A model generated the notes under the pieces. It was not told the DNA's origin. It did not search any database and worked only from the letters and a program-made list of their open reading frames with translations. From Geminicoccaceae bacterium (GTDB lineage: Bacteria > Pseudomonadota > Alphaproteobacteria > Geminicoccales > Geminicoccaceae), in the NCBI GenBank assembly GCA_020638465.1, contig JACKIM010000002.1, positions 496,001 through 560,000 on the forward strand: 64,000 nucleotides of DNA. Reading direction: 5' to 3'. The position numbers and the translations under genes are program-made. The number at the start of each line of letters is the position of its first letter. Position 1 is the first letter of the stretch. Positions 17,689 to 26,568 of this stretch are shown one piece after another.

Positions 17689-18489
17689 ATGCGCTATCCG
17701 ACGGGACACACGCATATCTATGGCATTCTGGGCGATCCGATCGCCCATGTCCGGGCACCGGAATTCCTCAATCCAATGATGGAGGCGGCCGGGCTCGACG
17801 GGTTCGTCGTGCCATTCCACGTTCTCCCCGCGGATATCGGGAGCTTTGTTCCCGATCTCGTCCGCCTGCGCAATCTGAGGGGCTTCATCGTCACCATCCC
17901 GCACAAGCCCGCGATGGCCCGCCTGTGTCAGCGGCTGGAGCGGGCGGCGGCACTGACGGGTACGGCCAATACGGTGCGCATCGAGCCGGATGGCACGCTC
18001 ACCGGCGATATGTTCGATGGGCTCGGTCTCGTCGAAGGTGCCAGGGCGCATGACATGGATCCGCGCGGCCGGTCCGTTCTGGTTCTGGGTTGCGGGGGTG
18101 CGGGGCGGGCCATAGCCTTTGCCATGCCCGATGCCGGTGCCCGGTCATTGACCTTGTGGAATCGCAGCGCACAGGCCGCACATGACCTGCGGGACGATAT
18201 CGCCCGGGCATTCCCGGGGTTCGATGTCCGGGTTGGCGAAGCCTCGGCGCAAGGGCAGGACCTCGTCGTTCAGTGCACCTCGCTTGGCCTTCATGCCGAG
18301 GATCCCCTGCCGATGGATCCTTCGAGCTTCGGGCCCGACAGTCGCCTGTTCGATATCATCGCCGTGCGCGATACCGAACTCATGGCAGCATCAGCGGCCC
18401 GCGGGGCGCGCGTGGTCGGCGGGCGGCCAATGGTCGAGCACCAGGCGGCGGCGCAATTTGCCTTTCTTGGCCCGCCGCCGCTGACCTGA
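17689..18489 (+). CDS. shikimate dehydrogenase family protein (AroE-like, RAP variant)
   Basis: 266 residues from ATG at 17689, which has AGG-rich sequence upstream; ATGs at 17656 and 17671 are alternatives. The catalytic Lys lies in TIPHKPAM, the Asn in GTANTV, and the DG motif in MFDGLGLV. The nucleotide loop is VLGCGGAGRAIA. As in the protein at 4092-4934, the AroE SxSP substrate motif is replaced, here by HVRAP (GDPIAHVRAPEF). It therefore probably does not act on shikimate itself. The divergent LacI regulator suggests induction by a carbon source. Confidence 0.8.
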   Translation: MRYPTGHTHIYGILGDPIAHVRAPEFLNPMMEAAGLDGFVVPFHVLPADIGSFVPDLVRLRNLRGFIVTIPHKPAMARLCQRLERAAALTGTANTVRIEPDGTLTGDMFDGLGLVEGARAHDMDPRGRSVLVLGCGGAGRAIAFAMPDAGARSLTLWNRSAQAAHDLRDDIARAFPGFDVRVGEASAQGQDLVVQCTSLGLHAEDPLPMDPSSFGPDSRLFDIIAVRDTELMAASAARGARVVGGRPMVEHQAAAQFAFLGPPPLT

Positions 18490-18536
18490 GGAACGAACGG
18501 CTTGCCATCTGCGAACCGAGCGGTCATCTGGGACGT

Positions 18537-19421
18537 ATGAGCACGCCGCCTCTTCTGTTCGACCGCCGTCTTCGTCGTCTCCGGGCTTCATCTGCCAGAG
18601 GACAGTCCTCCCTGCGCAGGGAAGTCCTTGATGATATCGGTGACCGGCTGCTGGGGCGGCTGGAAGGTGTGAAGCGGCGCTTTGAACGTATTCTTGTCGC
18701 CGGATCGTCGGCAAGCAGCCTGTTCGACGGTCTGCGGCGTCTTTACCCCGATGCGGCATTGTTTCACATGCAGGAGGGAAACACCCTTTGGGATGGCCAA
18801 GGTTCCATTGCGAAACTGTGCGCGGGAGTGACACATGTGCCGTTCGCAGCGTCGGCCTTCGATCTCGTGCTATGTGTCATGGAGCATCACGCCGTCGATG
18901 ACCTGCCGGGGTCGCTGGCGCAGTTGACACGGATATTGCAGCCGGATGGGCTGCTGCTTTCGGTATTTCCCGGAGGCGAGACCTTGTGGCAGCTGCGCTA
19001 TGCCATGTTGCAGGCGGAGATTGCCCAAGGTGGAGGAGCTGCGCCACGGGTGATGCCATTCGTCGATGTACGTGATGCCGGAGCGTTGCTGCAGCGAGCC
19101 GGCCTCGCGCTGCCGGTAGCGGATATCGATCGTATCGAACTGACATATGCCCACCCATTGGCACTGGTTGCCGAATTGAGGGCGCTGTCGGAAACCAGTT
19201 GTCTCATGGAGACGGTGCATCGACCGGTGGTCCGTTCGGTGCTCGAACACTTCATGCGCATCTATTCAACTGAATTGTGCGATGATCGTGGAAGGGCGAA
19301 GGTCACCATTGAGCTGGTATTCATGACCGGCTGGGTGCCCCACGAAAGCCAGCCTGCTCCACTTCGTCCGGGATCGGCCAAACTGCACTTTCTTGACGGT
19401 TTGGGAAAGACAACGAGCTGA
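18537..19421 (+). CDS. SAM-dependent methyltransferase (BioC/NDUFAF5-like)
   Basis: 294 residues from ATG at 18537; the frame extends upstream over the previous gene's end but the homologous region starts here (LLFDRRLRRLRASSAR). A methyltransferase-11-like core is visible: FERILVAGSSASSLFDGL in place of the usual motif I, AASAFDLVLCVMEHHAVDDLPG, and ILQPDGLLLSVFPGGETL. The C-terminus, with RPGSAKLHFLDGLG, resembles the NDUFAF5/COG-type proteins. Motif I lacks the normal acidic-glycine pattern, so methyl transfer is uncertain; the mitochondrial relative NDUFAF5 is a hydroxylase despite this fold. Confidence 0.75.
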   Translation: MSTPPLLFDRRLRRLRASSARGQSSLRREVLDDIGDRLLGRLEGVKRRFERILVAGSSASSLFDGLRRLYPDAALFHMQEGNTLWDGQGSIAKLCAGVTHVPFAASAFDLVLCVMEHHAVDDLPGSLAQLTRILQPDGLLLSVFPGGETLWQLRYAMLQAEIAQGGGAAPRVMPFVDVRDAGALLQRAGLALPVADIDRIELTYAHPLALVAELRALSETSCLMETVHRPVVRSVLEHFMRIYSTELCDDRGRAKVTIELVFMTGWVPHESQPAPLRPGSAKLHFLDGLGKTTS

Positions 19422-19495
19422 ACAGGCAGGCGCGGGGCACTCCGCTCAACGAGCGAACGGTCTCCCTTCGTCAGCAGTCTGCCCAACGGGACCTG

Positions 19496-19993
19496 TCAGT
19501 GAGTCTCGATCCGTCGTTGTCGCTTGTCTCCGGTGAAATCCGGCGCGCGGACAAGATGCTTTTCCAACGACGCGCAACTGTTGGCCTGGCCACCACGGAT
19601 ACCACGTGGTGCGCGCATGTGGTCGCGAACATCGTAATGGACGACCTCGTCACGCTTGTCGTGGTCATCCTTGAAGACGTAGATGTCAACCACGCAGTCA
19701 CCAAAGCTGTAGCGCCAATATTGCGCTTCACTTTCACGCTGTTGCAGGCTTGGCTTGCCGAACAGGGCGACAACGTTGCTGGCATCCATGCCGATCAACT
19801 GGATGTTTTCTTCAAGAACCGGAGGCGCGGAAGAGTTCCACGCGGAGTCCCAGCCCGTATCACCGGGTGCAAGATAGGTGGAAAGATCCACCTTCTGTTC
19901 GGCACACCCCGTCAGCGTGCCGAGCATGGCGACCGAGCAAACACGAAGCCAACGCTCCGGTTGTAGTTTCGATTGCACTCGCCAACTTGCCAC
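19496..19993 (-). CDS. lipoprotein with SmpA/BamE-like fold
   Basis: 165 residues from GTG at 19993. The signal peptide ends in a lipobox, LTGC, with the lipidated Cys at residue 30. The mature part, with LIGMDASNVVALFGKPSLQQ and WRYSFGDCVVDIYVF, has the pattern of SmpA/OmlA-like outer-membrane lipoproteins common in alphaproteobacteria (helix, then small-G-P turn, then strands with a conserved Cys). Function is unknown. It lies upstream of the bactofilin gene on the same strand order (bactofilin first, then this). Confidence 0.65.
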   Translation of the reverse strand: MASWRVQSKLQPERWLRVCSVAMLGTLTGCAEQKVDLSTYLAPGDTGWDSAWNSSAPPVLEENIQLIGMDASNVVALFGKPSLQQRESEAQYWRYSFGDCVVDIYVFKDDHDKRDEVVHYDVRDHMRAPRGIRGGQANSCASLEKHLVRAPDFTGDKRQRRIETH

Positions 19994-20023
19994 GGAACTG
20001 GAACTCCTCTGGAGAAACAGTAA

Positions 20024-20560
20024 TCAGTCGCCGCCCCGGTCGAGCATCGACACGCTGCCCTGCAGCCTGCCGCCACGCTCGATCTCGAGCTCGCCATAAC
20101 GAACCGTGCCCTTGACCTGACCTGTGCTGCGGATGAACAGGCGGTTTCGTACCGTCAGCTCACCCTCGTAGATGCCGCTGATCTCGGCTTCCTCGACTTC
20201 GGCCTTGCCTTCGGTAAAGCGGCCGGACTCGGCGATTTCGATCGCGCGGGTCTCGTTCAGGGTTACCTGCACGCTGCCTTCGACGACGAGGCGGTCGCAA
20301 GCCGTGATCTCACCGGAAAGGCTGATGCCCTGGCCAACGATCAGGCGCTTGCCCTGGGCGTCGGTCACGGGCGCCGTGCGCTGGGACTGAGCAGTGGAAG
20401 CTGTGGCTGTCGGATTGGCAGTTGGTGCGCTGGCGCTGGGGTTCACTGGAATCTCGGGTTGCCGACGTGGCAGATCGGGTTGGGTCTGGGGACGAGCGAA
20501 CGCGGCGTCCTGATTTCCGTCAGTCGGGCTGACCGGATCGTTGTCTTTCCTGCGAAACAT
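20024..20560 (-). CDS. bactofilin (polymer-forming cytoskeletal protein)
   Basis: 178 residues from ATG at 20560 (FRRKDND); the open frame to 20626 adds unlikely sequence. A disordered, Pro/Ala/Thr-rich N-terminal ~85 residues precede a bactofilin/DUF583 beta-helix of about 90 residues (VGQGISLSGEITACDRLVVEG, AEISGIYEGELTVRN, ARYGELEIERGG-type repeats). These proteins self-assemble into filaments without nucleotide and place cell-wall enzymes or stalk-related functions. It lies 30 bases upstream of the lipoprotein gene on the minus strand, so an operon is likely. Confidence 0.85.
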   Translation of the reverse strand: MFRRKDNDPVSPTDGNQDAAFARPQTQPDLPRRQPEIPVNPSASAPTANPTATASTAQSQRTAPVTDAQGKRLIVGQGISLSGEITACDRLVVEGSVQVTLNETRAIEIAESGRFTEGKAEVEEAEISGIYEGELTVRNRLFIRSTGQVKGTVRYGELEIERGGRLQGSVSMLDRGGD

Positions 20561-20728
20561 TGTTTGTTCCCGTTGAACGACTGGTGGGCAGAGCTGCCGC
20601 AGAGCGCTCTCGCATTGGGAGAGCATAACCCGGCAAAGATGAAAAAAGAATTAGACCCAAGGGGCCAAGCAAGTCAAACCATAACGCTAGAGAGCATGTT
20701 AGTGAAAGTGATGGCCGATTGAAAGCAA

Positions 20729-21487
20729 CTATTGGTTGATTTCAGGTGGTGTCAAGAGTCGGTGATAACGATGCGTCATAAACGCCACACCCAGTAATGG
20801 CGCGACCAGATTGACAATGGGGATTGTCAACGAGAAGGCGATAACGACTCCTGAGATCCATATTCCGGCGCGCAGCCTCGAGCGTAATTTTGCGACCTCG
20901 CCAGGTGCCGCGCGACGCATCGCGACCACATCGAAATATTCCCTTCCGAGCAACCATCCGTTCAACGCGAGATAGATGACGATGTTCGGTCCCGGCATCA
21001 GGTAGAGGGGCAGGACCGCGATGTTCAGCAGGATGGCGAGACCTGCAAACCCGAGGCTTTCCACCAGCGTTTCACTCAACGGCTGATGCCGGGCCGGCGG
21101 CAGGGAGGGATAGTGCTTCGCCTCGACGGCATCACACAGGTCGTCGGCGAAAAAGCCCAGCGTTGTCGAAACGGCGAAGGGAAAGGCGATCCATGCGATG
21201 AAACTCGCCGCCAGGATGCCTGCACCCTGGATGAAGCCGTCAAGCCAGCCATATCCTGTTGCTGTGAAGACCTGCAGGACCTGCCACAGGACGACCACCA
21301 GAACGATCAGTACGGTCAGTGCCGCACCGATTGCCGTGAGCACTTGCCCGCGACTGCGGCGATCGGCGAGTTGTTCGACGGCCTTGACGATGTCATCGAT
21401 CATGGTCGTGCGGGCTCGTGTACGTTCTGTGGCGACATCCGACGGTTGGGTCCTTGTGTCCTCGATGGGCTTCCGATAGGGGCTCAT
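20729..21487 (-). CDS. EI24/CysZ family membrane protein
   Basis: 252 residues from ATG at 21487; an ATG at 21403 (MIDDIVK) is the alternative. Hydrophobic segments include LTAIGAALTVLIVLVVVLW, GAGILAASFIAWIAFPF, LAILLNIAVLPLYLMPG and VVIAFSLTIPIVNLVAPLLGV. The NGWLLGREYFDVVAMRR segment is the EI24/CysZ hallmark. CysZ imports sulfate, but alphaproteobacterial members are often uncharacterised, so sulfate transport is only a possibility. It is divergent from the PfkB kinase. Confidence 0.78.
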   Translation of the reverse strand: MSPYRKPIEDTRTQPSDVATERTRARTTMIDDIVKAVEQLADRRSRGQVLTAIGAALTVLIVLVVVLWQVLQVFTATGYGWLDGFIQGAGILAASFIAWIAFPFAVSTTLGFFADDLCDAVEAKHYPSLPPARHQPLSETLVESLGFAGLAILLNIAVLPLYLMPGPNIVIYLALNGWLLGREYFDVVAMRRAAPGEVAKLRSRLRAGIWISGVVIAFSLTIPIVNLVAPLLGVAFMTHRYHRLLTPPEINQ

Positions 21488-21533
21488 GTCGAGATCTGGG
21501 CCACCTTTATCAATATCCGGAGAAAAATATCCC

Positions 21534-22541
21534 ATGGCAGAACATGCCGCCTGTGATCGGCGTTTCGACGTGCTGGGCATCGGCAACGCCATCGTCGATG
21601 TCATTGCCAACGTACCCGACAGCCTGATCGTTGAACTCGGCCTTGAAAAGGGTGCCATGACGCTGGTCGATGAACGGCGCTCGGAAGAGCTGTACGGGCG
21701 CATGCCGGCCGGACGCGAGGTTTCGGGCGGCTCCTGCGGCAACACCGTGGCGGCGGTGGCGGCACTGGGTGGCCATGCAGCCTATATCGGCCGGGTCCGC
21801 GACGATCAGCTCGGGCAGGTATTCGCCCATGACATCCGTGCCGCCGGCGTCACCTTCCAGAGCAGGCCGAGCGCTGATGGTCCCGCTACCGCGCGCTGCC
21901 TCGTCTTTGTCACGGACGATGCCCAGCGGACCATGCAGACCTATCTGGGCGCCTGCGTCGAACTGGGGCCAGGCGATGTCGATCCCGAGCTCGTGCGATC
22001 GTCGTCGGTCACCTATCTCGAAGGTTATCTGTGGGATCGCCCGGATGCGAAGGCCGCCTGCCGCAGGGCCGCCGATATCTGCCATGAGGCGGGCACCCGC
22101 CTGTCGCTGACGCTGTCCGATGCGTTCTGCGTCGATCGCTGGCGCAACGAATTCCGCGAACTGGTGTCGAACGAGGTCGACATTCTCTTTGCCAACGAGA
22201 GCGAAATTCTCAGTCTGTATCAGATCACCGATTTCGATGAGGCCGTGGTCCGAGTGAGGGAGGATGTCGAACTGGCGGTTCTCACGCGCGGGCCCCGTGG
22301 ATCGGTGATCGTGCGCGGCGATGAGGTCCATGTGATCGATCCGGTCCGTCCCGCGCGCGTCCTCGATACCACCGGGGCAGGTGATCTTTATGCCGCCGGC
22401 TTCCTGCACGCCCTGTGCAGGGGGCATGATCTCGATGTCTGTGGCCGTCTGGGATCGCATGCGGCATCTCGGGTGATCGCGCAATATGGTGCGCGTCCGG
22501 AGCAATCGATGGCCGACTTGCTCGAAAAGGTTTCGGGGTAG
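21534..22541 (+). CDS. PfkB family carbohydrate kinase (adenosine-kinase-like)
   Basis: 335 residues from ATG at 21534, with GGAGAAA upstream. The PfkB signature near the C-terminus is DTTGAGDLYAAGFLHAL, whose GAGD Asp is the catalytic base. The N-terminal glycine-rich motif is SGGSCGNTVAAVAALG. FANESEIL and GPRGSVIVRGD complete the ATP site. The sequence is closest to the adenosine kinase/inosine kinase-like branch common in alphaproteobacteria. The stop codon lies in a strong hairpin shared with the convergent metY. Confidence 0.87.
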   Translation: MAEHAACDRRFDVLGIGNAIVDVIANVPDSLIVELGLEKGAMTLVDERRSEELYGRMPAGREVSGGSCGNTVAAVAALGGHAAYIGRVRDDQLGQVFAHDIRAAGVTFQSRPSADGPATARCLVFVTDDAQRTMQTYLGACVELGPGDVDPELVRSSSVTYLEGYLWDRPDAKAACRRAADICHEAGTRLSLTLSDAFCVDRWRNEFRELVSNEVDILFANESEILSLYQITDFDEAVVRVREDVELAVLTRGPRGSVIVRGDEVHVIDPVRPARVLDTTGAGDLYAAGFLHALCRGHDLDVCGRLGSHAASRVIAQYGARPEQSMADLLEKVSG

Positions 22542-22559
22542 GCGCAAGGCGCCCACCCC
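22535..22559. terminator. bidirectional hairpin between kinase gene and metY
   Basis: GGGGTAGGCGC at 22535-22545 pairs with GCGCCCACCCC at 22549-22559 with one mismatch and a 3-base loop. It lies between two convergent genes and includes the kinase stop codon (22539-22541). No long T-run is present on either strand. Confidence 0.5.
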
Positions 22560-22590
22560 GGCTGTCGTGTCGATGCGGTGATGTCTGTCG

Positions 22591-23874
22591 TCAGTTGGCG
22601 GAAGACAAGGCCTGGTCGAGGTCGGCGATGATGTCGTCGACCGTCTCGATGCCGACCGAGAGCCGGATGACATCGGGCCCGGCACCGGCCGCGGCCTGCT
22701 GCTCGGGGGTGAGCTGACGGTGGGTCGTCGAGGAGGGATGGATGATCAGCGACCGCGTGTCGCCGATATTGGCGACGTGGCTGATCATCTGGCAGTTGTT
22801 CACCACCTTGACCCCCATGTCGTAGCCGCCCTTGACGCCGAAGGTGAAGAGGGCACCCAGCCCGTTGGGGCAATACTTGTCGACCAGGGGCGTGCGGTTC
22901 TGCGGCAGCCGCGCATAGGAGACCCAGGTGACCTGCGGGTGATCGGCGAGCCAGGCCGCCACCTTGTCGGCATTGGCGACATGCCGCTCCATCCTGAGCG
23001 GCAGCGTCTCGACCCCCTGCAGGATCAAAAACGCGTTCATCGGCGACAGGCACGGGCCCATGTCGCGCAGTCCGATCGCCTTGTTGCGCACGGTCATCGC
23101 GAAGGCGCCGAAGTTCTCGTAGAACCGCAGGCCGTGATAGGCGGCGCACGGCTCGGTCAGGAGCGGGAACTTGCCAGAAGCGGCCCAGTCGAACTTGCCA
23201 CCCTCGACGATCATCCCGCCGATCGAGTTGCCCTGCCCGCCGATATACTTGGTCAGCGAATGGACGACGACATCCGCCCCCCATTCGAACGGCCGGCAGA
23301 AATACGGGGTCGGGCAGGTGTTGTCGACGACCAGGGGGATGCCGGCCGCATGCGCGATCCTGGCGATCGCCTCGATGTCGGGGACGATGCCGTCCGGATT
23401 GGAGGCGCTCTCGATGAAGAGGGCCTTCGTCCTGTCGTCGATCGCCGCCCGGAAATTCTCGGGCTCGCGCGGATCGACATAAGCGACCTTCCAGCCGAAC
23501 TGCGGGAACGTCTGGTTCATCTGGCTGATCGAGCCGCCATAGAGCTTGGACGACGAGACGATGTTGTCGCCCGGGCTCATCAGGTTGAGGAAGGTGAGAA
23601 ACTGGGCGGAATGACCGGATGCGGTGGCACATGCGGCGGTTCCGCCTTCTAGGGCCGCGACCCGCTCCTCAAGCGCCGACACCGTCGGGTTGGTCAGGCG
23701 TGTGTAGATATTGCCGAATTGCTGAAGGTTGAACAGTGAAGCGGCGTGATCGACGTCGTCGAAAACGTAGGAGGTGGTCTGGTAGATCGGTACCGCCCGG
23801 GCACCCGTCGTGGGATCCGGCGACGCTCCGGCGTGAATGGCCAGTGTTTCGAATCCGTATTTGCCGTTGCTCAT
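22591..23874 (-). CDS. metY: O-acetylhomoserine sulfhydrylase (aminocarboxypropyltransferase)
   Basis: 427 residues from ATG at 23874, with GGGAGGA upstream. This is a PLP-dependent Cys/Met-metabolism enzyme; the PLP-lysine is in VVHSLTKYIGGQGN. Other signatures are TTSYVFDDVDHAASLF, YTRLTNPTVSALEERVA, and the C-terminal SVGIETVDDIIADLDQAL. It makes homocysteine (or methionine with methanethiol) from O-acetylhomoserine. The length and the SARL/YGG-type insertions fit MetY rather than cystathionine gamma-synthase. It is convergent with the PfkB kinase. Confidence 0.92.
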   Translation of the reverse strand: MSNGKYGFETLAIHAGASPDPTTGARAVPIYQTTSYVFDDVDHAASLFNLQQFGNIYTRLTNPTVSALEERVAALEGGTAACATASGHSAQFLTFLNLMSPGDNIVSSSKLYGGSISQMNQTFPQFGWKVAYVDPREPENFRAAIDDRTKALFIESASNPDGIVPDIEAIARIAHAAGIPLVVDNTCPTPYFCRPFEWGADVVVHSLTKYIGGQGNSIGGMIVEGGKFDWAASGKFPLLTEPCAAYHGLRFYENFGAFAMTVRNKAIGLRDMGPCLSPMNAFLILQGVETLPLRMERHVANADKVAAWLADHPQVTWVSYARLPQNRTPLVDKYCPNGLGALFTFGVKGGYDMGVKVVNNCQMISHVANIGDTRSLIIHPSSTTHRQLTPEQQAAAGAGPDVIRLSVGIETVDDIIADLDQALSSAN

Positions 23875-24005
23875 GACATCCTCCCGAGCAGTGGAACGGT
23901 CCTTGATTGCAAAGGTGACGATCATCGGTCGATGCATTCGTCACCATGTCGACCATGATTGCCATGTGACGATTGCCATCGTGCAATGATCAACGAGGAG
24001 GCTTC

Positions 24006-24173
24006 ATGGCCGATGCCGATCCTGAAGTCCAATGCGGCCTGCTGGAATGGCTGCGAACTCCGGAAGGGCCGCCATACCGTGCTTCCTGTGGAAATGCGTG
24101 TCCGTTGCGGCCGGTACCGTTTTTGCCCGATGGGGCGATCCTGCTTCGACCCGGTCAATCGCCGGGCAGGTAG
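24006..24173 (+). CDS. possible small protein, 55 residues
   Basis: ATG at 24006 has an excellent ribosome-binding site (ACGAGGAGG). The product (MADADPEVQCGLLEWLRTP and onward) has four Cys-free segments plus a C-x3-C pair (ASCGNACPL) and no recognised domain. Its 3' end overlaps the last codons of the convergent gene at 24155-24859. It fills an otherwise empty 280-base gap between metY and that gene. Weak support. Confidence 0.3.
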   Translation: MADADPEVQCGLLEWLRTPEGPPYRASCGNACPLRPVPFLPDGAILLRPGQSPGR

Positions 24174-24859
24174 GTCACGGTCTTCAATCGCAGCTTTTCG
24201 CGTGTCTTGCCTGTCCGTTCGACCACCGGTTTTGTCTCCTCGACCACATCCTCCGACGGGGAAGACGAACGTGACGACGCGCGCGCACGACCCCAGTGAT
24301 CGTCGGGTCCTTCCGGCTCGTCGTCATCGTGCAGGGCTTCAAGCCGCTCCCGTGCCGAAGCCGTCTCCGGCGGTGTTGCCGGCGTTGCCGGTTCCGCGAG
24401 GCTGAGAGCGAGTTCGCGCAGCCGGTCCATCGATATGGGAGGAGGCGATTGCGGGCGGCTATCCTCATCCTCGACCGCCTCGATGGTTGCCAGGTCCGCG
24501 GCGACGGCCTCTTCCTCAAGGTCATCCGCGTCCGAAACGGTGAGGCGCAGTCGGGCAACCTGTTCGAGAAACTCCTCGCGCATGGCCGGTTGCATCCGGT
24601 CGATCTGGCGCTCGTCGATCATGCGCTGCGCCTGGTCGAGAATGTTGCGCGCATGCACCAGCTGGCCCGATGCCTTGGTGTTGCCTGCGAGCATCTGGGC
24701 CAGGGCTTTCGTCGTCGGCTGGAGTTGCGACAGCAGTTCCGCAGCCGAACCCGCCGGACGCCGCTGACCACCACCTCGCCTCGGTGCGGCAGGCATCTTG
24801 TTTCGATGTTTCCCGGAACCGCGTCGGTACGGGAACATGGAGCGATTTTTCGCGTTCAC
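24155..24859 (-). CDS. hypothetical protein with basic N-terminus and acidic tail
   Basis: 234 residues from GTG at 24859 (AAGGA 6 bases upstream); ATG at 24838 is the alternative. The first 35 residues are Arg/Gly/Lys-rich (RRGSGKHRNK, RRGGGQRRPAG). A predicted helical region follows (about 45-110: LLSQLQPTTKALAQML, HARNILDQAQRMIDER). The rest is acidic and low-complexity (DLEEEAVAADLATIEAVEDED). The start resembles the layout of DUF4167-type proteins but the core motif does not match. Function unknown; a nucleic-acid-binding role is only suggested by the basic N-terminus. Confidence 0.55.
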   Translation of the reverse strand: MNAKNRSMFPYRRGSGKHRNKMPAAPRRGGGQRRPAGSAAELLSQLQPTTKALAQMLAGNTKASGQLVHARNILDQAQRMIDERQIDRMQPAMREEFLEQVARLRLTVSDADDLEEEAVAADLATIEAVEDEDSRPQSPPPISMDRLRELALSLAEPATPATPPETASARERLEALHDDDEPEGPDDHWGRARASSRSSSPSEDVVEETKPVVERTGKTREKLRLKTVTYLPGD

Positions 24860-25136
24860 TTTCGATCCTTGATGTAACGCGACGGACAACAATCACAGCC
24901 AGATGCACAACAGACCGGAGATACGATCTTGCCGGGCGTCAAATCGGGGCGTGAACCTATATCCTCACCAGCGACCCGCTGCGAGTTCCCGATACCCCAT
25001 GACTACGAATGATCTGCATATCGGCTCGTGTTCGGGAGATTTCGTGTTCCGTCACCCTCTCACTGCTACCGGGTTTGGATTGAAAATCAAGTAAAATCCG
25101 GCGATTGGCATCTGCTGCAACAATTGACAGGTGATT

Positions 25137-25733
25137 TTACGCCTGAGATGAGACTTTCTTGAACCAAAGAGTAGTTCCCGTGGGTTTCATATGCCGAAGC
25201 TGGACACCTGAACGTTCCAGCGTCTGGCGCAGGACTTCGAGGCGTATCGATCCGTGGCCGTTTTCCACATCCGGCATCATGCCCTGGCAATCGATGATCA
25301 GGTCGTCAGGAGTGTCACCGAGAATGGAAAATTCTCCCGGTTTTTTTTCCCGCTGATCGTCGATGAAGTCGTCCAGAGCCCGGTGGAAGGCCGCCACGTC
25401 GACCAGCACCGGCGATGTCACGGCCAGCAGGGGATGATCGTCCGACAACCACGGCGCAAGCAGGTCCCGTGGAGCAATGGCCTGCCGGGCCTGCGGCGTG
25501 CCATTGATCCGGGCGAGGCGGTCGAGCGCGTCGAAATGACCGTCGAGTTCCCGCGACGCATCGGCGATGAGCTGGACAACATCGCGGATGGTCTCGGGGA
25601 CAGGACCGCAGGACCCGTCAATGATGAGTTCGGAGGCCGAACGGATGGCATTGAGCGGGGTTCGAAGTTCATGCGAGGCGAACCACGCCGTCTCGGCGAC
25701 GATCCCGCGATCCGGGCTGCTGGCTGATGTCAT
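25137..25733 (-). CDS. degenerate histidine-kinase-like protein
   Basis: 198 residues from ATG at 25733. An H-box of the HisKA type is clear (WFASHELRTPLNAIRSASELI, His about residue 24). A four-helix-bundle-like region follows (DVVQLIADASRELDGHFDALDRLARI). The C-terminal half has the shape of an ATPase domain ending (SIRLEVLRQTLERSGVQLRHM...GTTLWFKK) but no N, G1 or G2 box is visible. It may therefore act as a phosphotransferase or receive phosphate rather than autophosphorylate, as ChpT-type proteins do in the CtrA pathway; that link is an inference only. Confidence 0.6.
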   Translation of the reverse strand: MTSASSPDRGIVAETAWFASHELRTPLNAIRSASELIIDGSCGPVPETIRDVVQLIADASRELDGHFDALDRLARINGTPQARQAIAPRDLLAPWLSDDHPLLAVTSPVLVDVAAFHRALDDFIDDQREKKPGEFSILGDTPDDLIIDCQGMMPDVENGHGSIRLEVLRQTLERSGVQLRHMKPTGTTLWFKKVSSQA

Positions 25734-25940
25734 GACACACTGGCGATGGGAAGGAAGACGGGCAGGAAACGAGGCTGGAGCGGGGAACCGGGACTGGCGG
25801 TACGGCTTCGATCCGTTTCGGTCCCGCAAGCCGGGCCATTGTTCATGTCGAAGTGCATGTCGAAATGGTTAACTTCCTGAAGACTATCAGCAATTGTTGA
25901 CAATATACGCAAGATCCAGCCCATTCCCGTCCTGCTCCGG

Positions 25941-26201
25941 TCAACCCGAGGACGCCATTCGTACGCGATTGGTCTTGGTTTCCTTGTCCTTGAGCTGCTC
26001 GTAGATTGTCCGGCCATGCGACAGCCCGGTCGAGTGGTCGTAGATTTCCTTGACGACGCGGATGCCGCGGACTGACCTGCTGCGCGCCAGGTTGACGGAT
26101 GCCGAGAGGGCATCTTCCTGAGTTTCGGTAACCAACTTCACTTGCCACTGTTCTTGTTCGAGGGCCAGAACCTCGAAACTGATATCGATGCAATCGGTCA
26201 T
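25941..26201 (-). CDS. small conserved-looking hypothetical protein
   Basis: 86 residues (MTDCIDISFEVLALEQEQWQ and onward). The composition is mixed and soluble, with alternating beta-like strands (WQVKLVTETQEDAL) followed by helices. No domain is recognised. It reads as a real gene because it stands alone with a defined start, in a divergent arrangement with the GGDEF-EAL gene. A near-CtrA box (TTAA-N7-TTTA, 26266-26280) lies just upstream of its start. Confidence 0.55.
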   Translation of the reverse strand: MTDCIDISFEVLALEQEQWQVKLVTETQEDALSASVNLARSRSVRGIRVVKEIYDHSTGLSHGRTIYEQLKDKETKTNRVRMASSG

Positions 26202-26568
26202 ATTTTCCTGTCCACAGCGGTGAGCGGCGAAATTGAGGAGCAGGCGTTACTGTGCCAGAACATGTTTAACAAAGGATTTACAACCGGACGGTAGTGACCG
26301 GTGATCCCTGTTTTCTTTTTGCTGACCATGGGGATGAGGCTGCATTCTGCTCAGTTGCTTCCTTCCGGTCTGAACGTCCCCAGCCCATGGCCCGGGGAAA
26401 ACGCCGCCCTTCCTTTCGCGCGGGTTTCAACATCAACCGGGACATTCTTGAGCGTTTTGCAATTCGACGTTAGTAGGCCGTTAACTTGAAACGCTTAGTT
26501 TGAACATCGAAAGCCGGTGACTTTCCCTTGATGCACCGGTCAATGAACAAACGGATTGCTGAGCGCCG
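26202..26568. promoter_or_regulatory. divergent intergenic region with near-CtrA sites
   Basis: About 370 bases, AT-richer than the flanks, between the 86-residue gene (minus) and the GGDEF-EAL gene (plus). It contains TTAA-CAAAGGA-TTTA at 26266-26280 and TTAG-TAGGCCG-TTAA at 26470-26484, each one base off the CtrA consensus TTAA-N7-TTAA with correct spacing. Confidence 0.4.
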
